A DNA stretch of 64,000 nt from Salinicola lusitanus (GTDB lineage: Bacteria > Pseudomonadota > Gammaproteobacteria > Pseudomonadales > Halomonadaceae): the NCBI RefSeq assembly GCF_003206045.1, contig NZ_PZJM01000004.1:409274-473273 (forward strand), written 5' to 3'. The translations under genes and the position numbers were made by a program. Of this stretch, positions 44,222 through 50,984 are shown piece after piece (within the stretch, counting starts at the first letter, position 1; the number at the start of each line of letters is the position of its first letter). Under the pieces are notes generated by a model that saw nothing but the letters and a program-made list of their open reading frames with translations, was not told the DNA's origin and searched no databases.

Positions 44222-45038
44222 TTAAGCGCTTGCAAACATGTTGCGCTGTCGCTGCGCTCTCACAACACGCGGCGAGAGCCAGAGGCATTCGGTTCGACTA
44301 ACGTTGCCACGCTGGCCAGAAGCTGACACCTCTTTTTGAACCAGCGACCAGCCGGTGAGTATGTCGCGGTAGATCTCGCTGTCGTAGCCGGACAGCATCA
44401 CGAAACCGCCGAGCATCTGAAGGGTGGCGAGCAGCTCCTTGTGGGCGGTCTCACCCATCTCGTGTCGGTAGACCATCCGATGGCCCTTCTGGCGGGTCGA
44501 CGTAATGCAGCGCACGGTGCCGGTCATGGTGTCGCATCACGTTTAGCGCCGGACGGTTCTCGATCACTACCCCTACAGTCTGTCGATGTAGTTGGCGATG
44601 ACTCGGGGAAAGTCGATCCAAGTGCCAGCGATTCAACCCTTGGGCCCATCCTCGCCGGTGTAGGTTCGAAATCCGTTTGAACCTGCAGCCGCCGATGCCG
44701 ACCCGAACCCGGCGGAGGCTCTGAATAGCGTGCGGCGGGGCGTTCCGCTGGCTCCGCAGTGGGCTGATAGGCCAGCTCGAACTTGGCCCAGGCATAGGGT
44801 GTCAGCCGGCAGGCCTTAGCGAGCTGCTGCGCGTGCCAGGAATCTCGCAGCACGCTGAAAACGTTCCCCACGTCCTCGTCGATGTCATTATAAACCTCGT
44901 GCTTTGACGCCGGCATTTGCAGCAGCACCCCGGCGACCCGCCGTAGACCTCGAACTCGGGTGCCGGCGGGAACTGCGACATGATCCAGCGCACCATCATC
45001 CACTTGCCGCCGTGTTAGCGCATGACTGATGCGTCCAT
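44222..45038 (-). pseudogene. Broken D12-class DNA adenine methylase
   Basis: An ATG at 45038 (ribosome site AGGACGG) reads MDASVMR, then a TAA stop, then HGGKWMMVRWIMSQFP, where phage methylases have RYHGGKW: one tyrosine codon has become a stop. Homology then shifts frames: first the frame with EVYGGSPG, next MPASKHEVYNDIDEDVGNVF to FELAYQPT, then VIENRPALNVMRHHD to YVDPP, last GHRMVYRHEM to MLSGYDSEIY and EVLWLSP-like ECLWLSP. One nonsense mutation and at least three frameshifts are needed. The 817-base length fits an intact family gene, so decay is by small lesions. Confidence 0.85.
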
Positions 45039-45241
45039 GACATCCGTCCTATTTAATACTAACGATAGGGATACGGCTCAGTTGAGGATGCTGATTCCTA
45101 ACCTCACCTGAAGTTTGCTTGACTATGAGGGCCAAAAAGACCCATCACTGCTTTATAGTGTTGCTTGGTACAATACCTTCTCGCGAGGTATGATGATAAT
45201 CTGGCTTTTCTGGTCAGGTTTGTTTTTTAGGAAGCGAGCGG

Positions 45242-46063
45242 ATGAGATTATTAGGTTTTGATTGGACGATTTCAGACATGATTCAGGCCGTTTCAGCGGT
45301 TTTGTCTCTTATAACGCTGCTGGCTATTTTTATATCTCTCCGCATAGCCAATGATCAGGCAAAACAGTCTGTTATGCCTCTGCTGTTGCCAGTCAAGCAA
45401 AGCTTTACATTGTTTTACTCCAAGAAGTTTCACCCATACATTGGGGTAATGCCATTTGTCGATCGTGAGCCAGATTTCGAAGAAGGGCAAATGCTCCATT
45501 TGAGTATGGGGCTTAGTAACTTGGGGGTCGGGGCAGCAACGTCGATTAAGATAGAGTGGGAAAGTCCTGGGTTTCAACTAAAAGAAGCGGCGCAACACTT
45601 AAGTAGCGGAGCCGGTTATACAATTGAAGCTGGAAGTACTTTTTTAAGCTTGGAAGGCTTGGGTGGTAATAGATCAGTTTTCCTGTCTCGAACAGGGAGA
45701 GAGTACGTGGATGAGTTGACTCCGCAGAATCACTCTGCTTCGCAAGAGCAAAGACATATCAATGTACCTGCCGAGATATTGTTGGTGGCGTTGAGTGATT
45801 TTCAGAAAATGCTTGGTGATGAAATTCGAGTTCACAACATACAACCCAGGCGTTATCGCCTCAATATAAGCTGCAAGGATTTGTCAAGCAGGTCTGTTAA
45901 AAAACGCTATTTTGTTACGCCAAAGTTTTCTACAGCAAGTCTTAGCTCCGAGAAGAGCATCTTTTGCGGAAGTCTAGAAGTAGAGCCAGCGACAGCTCTA
46001 TCTCATATTCGTCATTTCATTTCAAAAATTAAGCTGCGCCTTCGTCTCGCTATGCGAACGTAG
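45242..46063 (+). CDS. A+T-rich membrane-anchored protein of unknown function (cargo gene)
   Basis: 273 residues. One N-terminal membrane helix (MIQAVSAVLSLITLLAIFISL, about residues 13-33) precedes a large soluble part that I do not recognise (SMGLSNLGVGAATSIKIEWES suggests a beta-rich fold). Codon use is visibly A+T-rich next to its neighbours. It is the only gene on the plus strand for several kb and the upstream 200 bases are A+T-rich with TATGATGATAAT near 45189. Candidate for lysogen-expressed defence or exclusion. Confidence 0.7.
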   Translation: MRLLGFDWTISDMIQAVSAVLSLITLLAIFISLRIANDQAKQSVMPLLLPVKQSFTLFYSKKFHPYIGVMPFVDREPDFEEGQMLHLSMGLSNLGVGAATSIKIEWESPGFQLKEAAQHLSSGAGYTIEAGSTFLSLEGLGGNRSVFLSRTGREYVDELTPQNHSASQEQRHINVPAEILLVALSDFQKMLGDEIRVHNIQPRRYRLNISCKDLSSRSVKKRYFVTPKFSTASLSSEKSIFCGSLEVEPATALSHIRHFISKIKLRLRLAMRT

Positions 46064-46248
46064 TTGACACCCGCTTATACGGGCGGTATTTCGTCGTTGC
46101 GGGCATGTTACATTTCGCCGGACTGACCCAGTTCCACACTACACCTTTTGTTTGCCCCGTTCACTACGCCACGATCCCCCACGGGCCTAGTGTTGGTGTG
46201 TCAGATGCTGCGGGTGTTACACGCCACCGCCCGCTGGGCGTCGATGAA

Positions 46249-46674
46249 TCAGGCGGCGGCGAGCTTGCGGCGGCGCTGCACGCGCTCACCGACGGCGACT
46301 CGCATGCGCGTGCCGTTGCGGCGGGCGCGCTCGCGGATGTTGTGGGGCATGGCCGCGATGCGGCGGTAGATCACCGACTTGTGGACGGGGTGTCCAAGCG
46401 CGGTGAGCTTTTCGGCTATCTGGCGTGGCGTCATCAACTCGCACTCGAGCATGTCGACGATCTTGCGATCCAGCTTTGACCAGTCTGGCGATCGCCAATG
46501 TCGGCGGCACGACGAGACGCCAATTCGCTGTGCGGCGCCTCGGACGCTCTTCACGCTTCTTCCCAGCTCGGCGGCGATGCTGGCGTACTGCCGGTTGTCA
46601 CGCATGATCGCGACCTCAACCAGGTCGTACTCCGCCCGCGTCCACGGGCGGTAGTTCTCGCGGGGCTTGGCCAT
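46249..46674 (-). CDS. HTH DNA-binding phage protein
   Basis: 141 residues from the ATG at 46674 (GGGAGAG upstream). It holds a SANT/Myb-like part, RPWTRAEYDLVEVAIMRDNRQYASIAAELGRSVKSVRGAAQRIG, and a second helix-turn-helix, LMTPRQIAEKLTALGHPVHKSVIYRRIAAM. The C-terminus is Arg-rich. It could be a regulator of the early arm. Confidence 0.7.
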   Translation of the reverse strand: MAKPRENYRPWTRAEYDLVEVAIMRDNRQYASIAAELGRSVKSVRGAAQRIGVSSCRRHWRSPDWSKLDRKIVDMLECELMTPRQIAEKLTALGHPVHKSVIYRRIAAMPHNIRERARRNGTRMRVAVGERVQRRRKLAAA

Positions 46675-46675
46675 G

Positions 46676-47650
46676 TCACTCTCCCGAGTCGAAAGCGACA
46701 TGGCGGACAGTGCCGTCGAAGATCGCCTGAACCGCAGTTTCGGCCGACTGCCAATCGAGCCCGGCATCGATGAGATCTGCGCGAGCGGCTTCCCAGTTCG
46801 ACTGGCTGCCACTCGCCGCCGTGGCAGCCCATTCCTCTTCGTCAGCCCAGGATGTTTCGGCCCCTGTCCGTTCGTCCTGACCGATGGCGGGTTCTTGAGG
46901 CCAGGGTGCAGTTGGAGTCGGCTCGGGCGTAGAGTCAGGCTCCTTGCGCGAGGCCTGTGCTTCCCGCTCGGCCTTGAAGCGGCGCAGCTCTTCCAGCTCG
47001 GCGCGTTCTGCCTCTTGGCGTGCTTCCGCCTCGCGCAGCCGGCGACGTTCGGCGTCGACGGCAGCCTGCTCGGCGGCGAGCTGCTCGCGCTGCACCGCGG
47101 CATCATGCATGGCGCTGATCGCGTCGATGACCCGGGCTCGCTCGTCTTCCGCCTCCTGAGTCACGTCGAAATAGTCGCCGGTGTCGATACCCTGCGCCTG
47201 GTCGTAAAGCTCTGCCAGGGCGGAAGAGTCCAGCCCTTGGGCGGTGTCGAGATAGCTGGTGATCTCTCGCGCGATTCGAGCGCGTAGCCGAGCAATGCGC
47301 TCTTCCTTCTTGCGCTGCTCGGCTTCGTCGACAGTCTGCTTCGCGTCGCGGTGCGGCTGCTCGAGCTTCTCGATCTCAGCGATGAGCGATTTACCGTAGC
47401 TATTCACACGCTCGATGAATTCGCGGTGCGGCTTCGTGATCGCCAGCCGCGCCTTGTCGGTACCAGTGCGGTAGCCGGTCAGCTCCTTGATCGAGGCCTT
47501 GCCGGCTTTGTAGCCCTCGGCGGTCGTGTAATCCGGCACGTTGCCATGCTTGGCACGCAGCTCGGCAAGTGCCTTGTCCACGCGCGTCAGCTCGATCAAC
47601 TCGTTGCCATAGGGCTCCTGCTGTTCCATTTTTTCGGCGGTATCAGCCAT
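46676..47650 (-). CDS. DUF1351-like coiled-coil recombination accessory protein
   Basis: 324 residues; N-terminal YKAGKASIKELTGYRTGTDKARLAITKPHREFIERVNSYGKSL is DUF1351-like, and a long coiled coil with EAERAELEELRRFKAER covers about residues 95-240. A Pro/Glu-rich linker and small C-terminal domain follow. In other phages such proteins lie next to single-strand annealing proteins, as here. Overlaps the annealing gene by eight bases. Confidence 0.65.
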   Translation of the reverse strand: MADTAEKMEQQEPYGNELIELTRVDKALAELRAKHGNVPDYTTAEGYKAGKASIKELTGYRTGTDKARLAITKPHREFIERVNSYGKSLIAEIEKLEQPHRDAKQTVDEAEQRKKEERIARLRARIAREITSYLDTAQGLDSSALAELYDQAQGIDTGDYFDVTQEAEDERARVIDAISAMHDAAVQREQLAAEQAAVDAERRRLREAEARQEAERAELEELRRFKAEREAQASRKEPDSTPEPTPTAPWPQEPAIGQDERTGAETSWADEEEWAATAASGSQSNWEAARADLIDAGLDWQSAETAVQAIFDGTVRHVAFDSGE

Positions 47651-48464
47651 GGTTGCTCTCCTGTGGTTGCTGTTCTGTCTGCGCCTGCCTTTCTGCCTGC
47701 TTGGCGCTTGTCACGCGCTCGATGCCCTGTTGCATAGCGTCCTGAAGCTGCTTGCGGGCAACGCTGGTGGTCGCATCGTCCAGCCGCGCAATACTGGCCC
47801 GGTCGGATAACTGGTTGAGCGCCTTGTCGCCGGCGAGCTGGATGCTGCGGGGGTGCGGCAACTGGTGCTGGAGCATCTTTCGCTGACTCTCGAGCCAGCC
47901 CTTGAACTCCTGGCGGAGACGATCAAGCTCGGCGTCGAGGTTGTCGGACTTCGCCAGTCGCTCTTCGGTGCGCCTAGCGGCGACGTAACCCTGGTCGTCG
48001 TAGAGGCCGCTGAAGATGTCGGCAGAAAAGCCGAGCAGCGATAGGCACTTCTTCATGGCGTCTGACGTGGATTTCTTCGGCGCTTCGCCGTCAGTCATCC
48101 ACGTGCCCTTGTTGGTGCGGTAGACGGCGCGGGTGTGGCCATACTGCTCGACCTCGCCGCGCTCGCCGCTGAGCTTGTACCAGAGCTTCATGCGGATCGT
48201 GTGCGTCAGCTCATGGCCGATTACCGCGCCCTGCGTGTCGGTGACGGGGGCGCCCTGGTCGAACCTCTCTTCGTCGATGCTGTAGCCCCAGCCGATCCCC
48301 ATTGGCCCGAATTCCTTCGTGGCCATCTGGATCATGTGGATGGTGTCGATCGACGTGATCTTCTGCCCGCCGACAGTCGCTTCTTTAGTCGCCGACTCGG
48401 GCGTCGTCTTCACGCGCTCCCACAGCGCCATGTGGTCGGCGCCTCGCTCGTTGGTATGCGTCAC
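47643..48464 (-). CDS. Rad52-superfamily single-strand annealing protein
   Basis: 273 residues. The segment GEAPKKSTSDAMKKCLSLLGFSADIFSGLYDDQGYV is characteristic of the Sak/Rad52-type phage annealing proteins; MGIGWGYSIDEERFDQG and HTIRMKLWYKLSGERGE form the earlier strands. It anneals complementary strands in phage recombination. The GTG at 48464 has GGAGG seven bases upstream and overlaps the previous stop. Confidence 0.8.
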   Translation of the reverse strand: MTHTNERGADHMALWERVKTTPESATKEATVGGQKITSIDTIHMIQMATKEFGPMGIGWGYSIDEERFDQGAPVTDTQGAVIGHELTHTIRMKLWYKLSGERGEVEQYGHTRAVYRTNKGTWMTDGEAPKKSTSDAMKKCLSLLGFSADIFSGLYDDQGYVAARRTEERLAKSDNLDAELDRLRQEFKGWLESQRKMLQHQLPHPRSIQLAGDKALNQLSDRASIARLDDATTSVARKQLQDAMQQGIERVTSAKQAERQAQTEQQPQESNHG

Positions 48465-48811
48465 GCTGCTTCCTCCCCGCCGCGTTCAATGACACGCCTG
48501 GCATGCTCCCGGCACATCTCAACAATCTCGTCGTACGCCAGCCGCTTGAGTCGGCCGACGAGGCGCTCTTGCTCTTCCCGCTCGAAGTCGTTGCCAACCT
48601 CGAGCAGACCGAGGTCGACAACGGCGTAGATCAGCTCCTCAGCGTCTCGCATCCGGCTAGCCGCCTCGCCGCGGTTGCAGTTCATGAATCCGTCGCCGCT
48701 GCGCAGCATGTCGATCAGGTCATCTGTCTGCCGGCCTAACGCAAGGTCATACCGCGCTCGGTCGTCCACGCGGCGCTCGTAGTCCGTCAGGTCTCGTTCG
48801 ACTGTGCTCAT
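48461..48811 (-). CDS. Hypothetical phage early protein
   Basis: 116 residues from the ATG at 48811 (GGAGGG upstream). Highly charged and helical: ERDLTDYERRVDDRARYDLALGRQ, and EEQERLVGRLKRLAYDEIVEMCREHARRV. No family recognised. Coupled to both neighbours by short overlaps. Confidence 0.6.
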   Translation of the reverse strand: MSTVERDLTDYERRVDDRARYDLALGRQTDDLIDMLRSGDGFMNCNRGEAASRMRDAEELIYAVVDLGLLEVGNDFEREEQERLVGRLKRLAYDEIVEMCREHARRVIERGGEEAA

Positions 48812-48951
48812 GACACCCTCCAAATTTCGAGTAGTGGCTGTTCACCAAAACGTTTGCGCTGCAGGCGGCGCTTGAATCGCGTGAGCCGAGACTCTGGGGC
48901 GCGATCTGATAGGCCCAGCCGACGCCGGGCAATGTCTGCGGTTCTGGTCAT
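48808..48951 (-). CDS. Small basic phage protein
   Basis: 47 residues from the ATG at 48951 (AGAGG upstream): MTRTADIARRRLGLSDRAP, followed by an Arg-rich segment. It is the first gene after a terminator hairpin and overlaps the next gene by four bases. No family recognised. Confidence 0.5.
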   Translation of the reverse strand: MTRTADIARRRLGLSDRAPESRLTRFKRRLQRKRFGEQPLLEIWRVS

Positions 48952-48968
48952 AGCTGGACCTCTGGAAT

Positions 48969-48992
48969 AAAAAAGCCCGACGGATGCCGGGC
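48969..48992 (-). terminator. Minus-strand intrinsic terminator in the early left arm
   Basis: On the minus strand GCCCG-GCATCCGT-CGGGC is followed by TTTTTTATT. It lies 18 bases before the start at 48951, similar in placing to the hairpin before xis. Leftward transcription from PL must pass it. Confidence 0.72.
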
Positions 48993-49129
48993 AAGGGAGC
49001 CGCTGGATCGCGGCACGCAGGGGATTGACGCGGTGACAGACCAACGTTTTATTGGCACCACAGTAATGAGATGGGAAGTTAGAAAACGCCCGGAGAGGCG
49101 TTACAACATCACTACGCAGGGGAACAAAC

Positions 49130-49420
49130 ATGAAGAAACTATTGCTCGCCATGCTCACCAGCATGGTCATGGCGGTGACGGCTTATGCCGCCGCCCCCGC
49201 CGTCGAGACTCAGGAAGCGCGGACATTCACCCAAGAGGTTGCGTTCGAGGGGGAGTGCCCGGCGGTGACCCCTAAGTTTTCAGCGCTGACCGCAGAAGAC
49301 GGCCAATTGCTGGCCCAGGGATGCTGCAAGGTCTGCCGCAAGGGTAAAGCCTGCGGCAATAGCTGCATCAGCCGGAACTATACGTGCCATCAGCCCGAGG
49401 GCTGCGCATGTGACGGATGA
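49130..49420 (+). CDS. Secreted cysteine-rich small protein (cargo gene)
   Basis: 96 residues; signal peptide ending near VTAYAAAP, a short linker, then a C-terminal module with eight cysteines: CCKVCRKGKACGNSCI and CHQPEGCACDG. A similar module is seen in other proteobacterial small exported proteins; function unknown. GGGGA precedes the ATG. It stands opposite the leftward operon, and a hairpin follows. Confidence 0.72.
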   Translation: MKKLLLAMLTSMVMAVTAYAAAPAVETQEARTFTQEVAFEGECPAVTPKFSALTAEDGQLLAQGCCKVCRKGKACGNSCISRNYTCHQPEGCACDG

Positions 49421-49425
49421 CCCAT

Positions 49426-49464
49426 CACCCGAGACGGCTCTCTAGGCGATAGCCGTTTCGGGTG
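49426..49464. terminator. Long hairpin after the cysteine-rich gene
   Basis: CACCCGAGACGGCT pairs with AGCCGTTTCGGGTG (one G-T pair) around an 11-base loop. It begins six bases after the cysteine-rich gene; no T-tract follows. Confidence 0.5.
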
Positions 49465-49502
49465 CCGCTGTATTCCGGCCCAGCGGCAGGCACTTAGCCG
49501 CA

Positions 49503-49706
49503 CTACGCAGCGGACTCTTCTTGCTCATTGCCGAGACTGGAGATGTAGGACATCTTGTCCTCGTAGGTGCCTCCATGAAGAACGACTCGGCCTTCTGGAT
49601 CGCGTATTATTCGGATGTTCCCGTTTACTGAACGCCTGGGCTTTCTCTCAATCGAATAGCCGAGACGATCCCAATGCCAGTTGGGACTACCTGGTTTTGC
49701 TTCCAC
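49503..49706 (-). CDS. Small phage protein, first well-supported gene of the left operon
   Basis: 67 residues from a GTG at 49706 with GGAG six bases upstream: MEAKPGSPNWHWDRLGYSIERKPRR then IIRDPEGRVVLHGGTYEDK. No family recognised. It begins about 350 bases after the probable PL start, leaving a long leader. Confidence 0.55.
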   Translation of the reverse strand: MEAKPGSPNWHWDRLGYSIERKPRRSVNGNIRIIRDPEGRVVLHGGTYEDKMSYISSLGNEQEESAA

Positions 49707-49728
49707 CGCGTTCTCCTCGCTGCAGCTG

Positions 49729-49944
49729 TCATTCGTGAAGGGTGGCCGGTACTGAACTCTTCCGGCATAGCTGGCTGTGACCTCCCCAGCTCACGGTATC
49801 CACGGCGTGCACACCGCTTCGTTTCCTCCGCTGCGCATCAGCCTGCGCATTCACCCTTCCGAATGCCCACTCATCGAATGGGCAAGCTACCGGTATTTCG
49901 ACAGCCCCGGTCGGCGTACTCCCCTCGGCCCTCGCGCTCTCCAC
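49729..49944 (-). CDS. Possible small protein in the PL leader
   Basis: 71 residues if translated from a GTG at 49944; the frame stays open back to beyond PL, but any start before about 50053 would lie outside the transcript. The sequence contains TPTGAVEIPVACPFDEWAFG and VDTVSWGGHSQLCRKSSVPA, which looks like protein rather than chance. There is no good ribosome site, so confidence is low. Confidence 0.35.
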   Translation of the reverse strand: MESARAEGSTPTGAVEIPVACPFDEWAFGRVNAQADAQRRKRSGVHAVDTVSWGGHSQLCRKSSVPATLHE

Positions 49945-49961
49945 GCTACGTGCTGTTGGGG

Positions 49962-50039
49962 CTACCTGGTTTTTAAAGAGCGGGGCCGTCCGGGCCGGTG
50001 CTGCTGGTCGCTGTCCGTTGCGTCCATATCTAGGTACAT
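49962..50039 (-). CDS. Possible 25-residue leader peptide after PL
   Basis: The first ATG of the presumed PL transcript (50039) has AGAGG seven bases upstream and opens 25 codons: MYLDMDATDSDQQHRPGRPR then SLKTR and a stop. Position right after the start site suggests a leader peptide that might act in attenuation. Too short to judge by composition. Confidence 0.3.
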   Translation of the reverse strand: MYLDMDATDSDQQHRPGRPRSLKTR

Positions 50040-50113
50040 CTCCGTACCTCTTGGAACCTATTAAAGTACCTTTTAGGTACATCGTCAACCGTAAAGAAGA
50101 ACTTTTTTGGTAC
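50023..50113. promoter_or_regulatory. Left operator cluster (OL)
   Basis: One full operator GTACCTTTTAGGTAC (50066-50080) and a weaker one GAACTTTTTTGGTAC (50099-50113), 33 bases apart, plus half sites AGGTAC (50032-50037) and GTACCT (50044-50049). The motif GTACCT-N3-AGGTAC recurs in OR. These lie in the 49707-50258 gap, which otherwise holds the PL leader and the terminator after the small membrane gene. Confidence 0.75.
50060..50088 (-). promoter_or_regulatory. Phage early left promoter (PL)
   Basis: On the minus strand TTGACG (50083-50088), a 17-base spacer and TTTAAT (50060-50065). The spacer holds a full repressor-type operator, so bound repressor would block it. It points to the left arm (recombination, xis, int). 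Confidence 0.8.
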
Positions 50114-50215
50114 ATTTTAAACCGAAGATGACTAAGTCCCTGAATGGGCTATCGATTCACCTCGAAAAAACCCACCCAGGGCGGATCGGTAGGAGGGATC
50201 AGGGGGCTTGACAAA

Positions 50216-50231
50216 GAAAAACCCACCGGGT
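50216..50231 (-). terminator. Probable terminator of the repressor operon
   Basis: On the minus strand ACCC-GGT-GGGT is followed by a T-run. It is 28 bases after the small membrane gene. A near copy (GAAAAAACCCACC and GGCGG) is at 50164-50184, giving a tandem arrangement before PL. Confidence 0.5.
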
Positions 50232-50258
50232 GGCGGGCTTAGTGATGATTGGCTCTGG

Positions 50259-50609
50259 CTATGCGTTGCCTGTGGCCTGAAGGATGGGAGCCAAATACTG
50301 CTGAACCATCCACCACGCGGCACCCACCACAGTACCAATGACTCCGAGAAGACCAAGCGTGATGACAGTCAGTCCTATGAAAGCGGACTTCCAAGTGACG
50401 AACGTGTCGAGCTTCGCATCTATCACGTCGAAGCGACTCTCGATGCGAGCCAGCGTTACTTTGATTTCGCTTACATCGCTCTCAAGGTTACCAACACGTC
50501 GCTCGATGTCACTCATGGGCGGTTCGCCTCCGGTGCTGGAGCCGCTGCCTGCCGATGAAGATCCATTACCAGCTGTGCCACGGCCCGAAAACTGCAATAC
50601 ATTACTCAT
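50259..50609 (-). CDS. Small membrane-anchored coiled-coil protein in the immunity region
   Basis: 116 residues from the ATG at 50609. A Gly/Ser-rich start, a coiled coil (SDIERRVGNLESDVSEIKVT) and one C-terminal membrane helix (FIGLTVITLGLLGVIGTVVGA). This layout is common among small phage and prophage proteins of unknown role. It is third in the repressor transcript and begins within the previous gene. Confidence 0.65.
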   Translation of the reverse strand: MSNVLQFSGRGTAGNGSSSAGSGSSTGGEPPMSDIERRVGNLESDVSEIKVTLARIESRFDVIDAKLDTFVTWKSAFIGLTVITLGLLGVIGTVVGAAWWMVQQYLAPILQATGNA

Positions 50610-50928
50610 TGTTGGCCTCTTTGCGAAGCTTTTCAACCCAACGTATCACCATGTCACCCTGGAACATCCATATATATGAACACCTTGGGCAGCTCGCAGA
50701 GAAGAACGCCTTGGACGTTCCGCGCAGATCCGCAGGCGCTAGCGTTGGCATGCTGGAAAGGTGAGCCGCGCCATCTGCTGAGTCAGCCGCCATAACAGGA
50801 GGGTCGTCGTAACCGCATATTGGGCAGCGGACATTGAGAACGTGGCTGAGAAAAAATTTACCCAGCTCGCCGCCCGTCACATCGACCTGTGACGAATCCT
50901 GTAGTTCGCGTTTGTTAGATTCGACCAT
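50602..50928 (-). CDS. Zinc-ribbon-like protein in the immunity region
   Basis: 108 residues. Two Cys pairs, VRCPICGYDDPP and ASCPRCSYIWMFQG, suggest a zinc ribbon. Function unknown. It lies between the repressor and the small membrane gene and overlaps the latter by eight bases, so it is expected to be made in lysogens. Confidence 0.6.
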   Translation of the reverse strand: MVESNKRELQDSSQVDVTGGELGKFFLSHVLNVRCPICGYDDPPVMAADSADGAAHLSSMPTLAPADLRGTSKAFFSASCPRCSYIWMFQGDMVIRWVEKLRKEANNE

Positions 50929-50984
50929 GCTTGATCAATTTCTCCCCTACACCGCCCCGCCGCGCCACACGACGTGGCCGACGA

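Noticed and set aside
44524-45003. The 159-codon frame taken as an intact gene
   Set aside because: Only its first half resembles an adenine methylase; the second half is out of frame. It is one segment of the pseudogene at 44222-45038.
46064-46479. Promoter-like TTGACA-N17-TATTTC (46064-46092) and the plus-strand frame that follows
   Set aside because: The frame is antisense to a well-formed HTH gene and has no ribosome site; the hexamers may be chance or may serve an antisense RNA, for which there is no evidence.
48135-48629. A 164-codon plus-strand frame in the recombination arm
   Set aside because: Mirror of the annealing protein and its neighbour, which have good ribosome sites and coupled starts.
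49777-50064. A 95-codon plus-strand frame across the PL leader
   Set aside because: It is opposite the leader and the operator region, lacks a ribosome site, and would be transcribed against PL.
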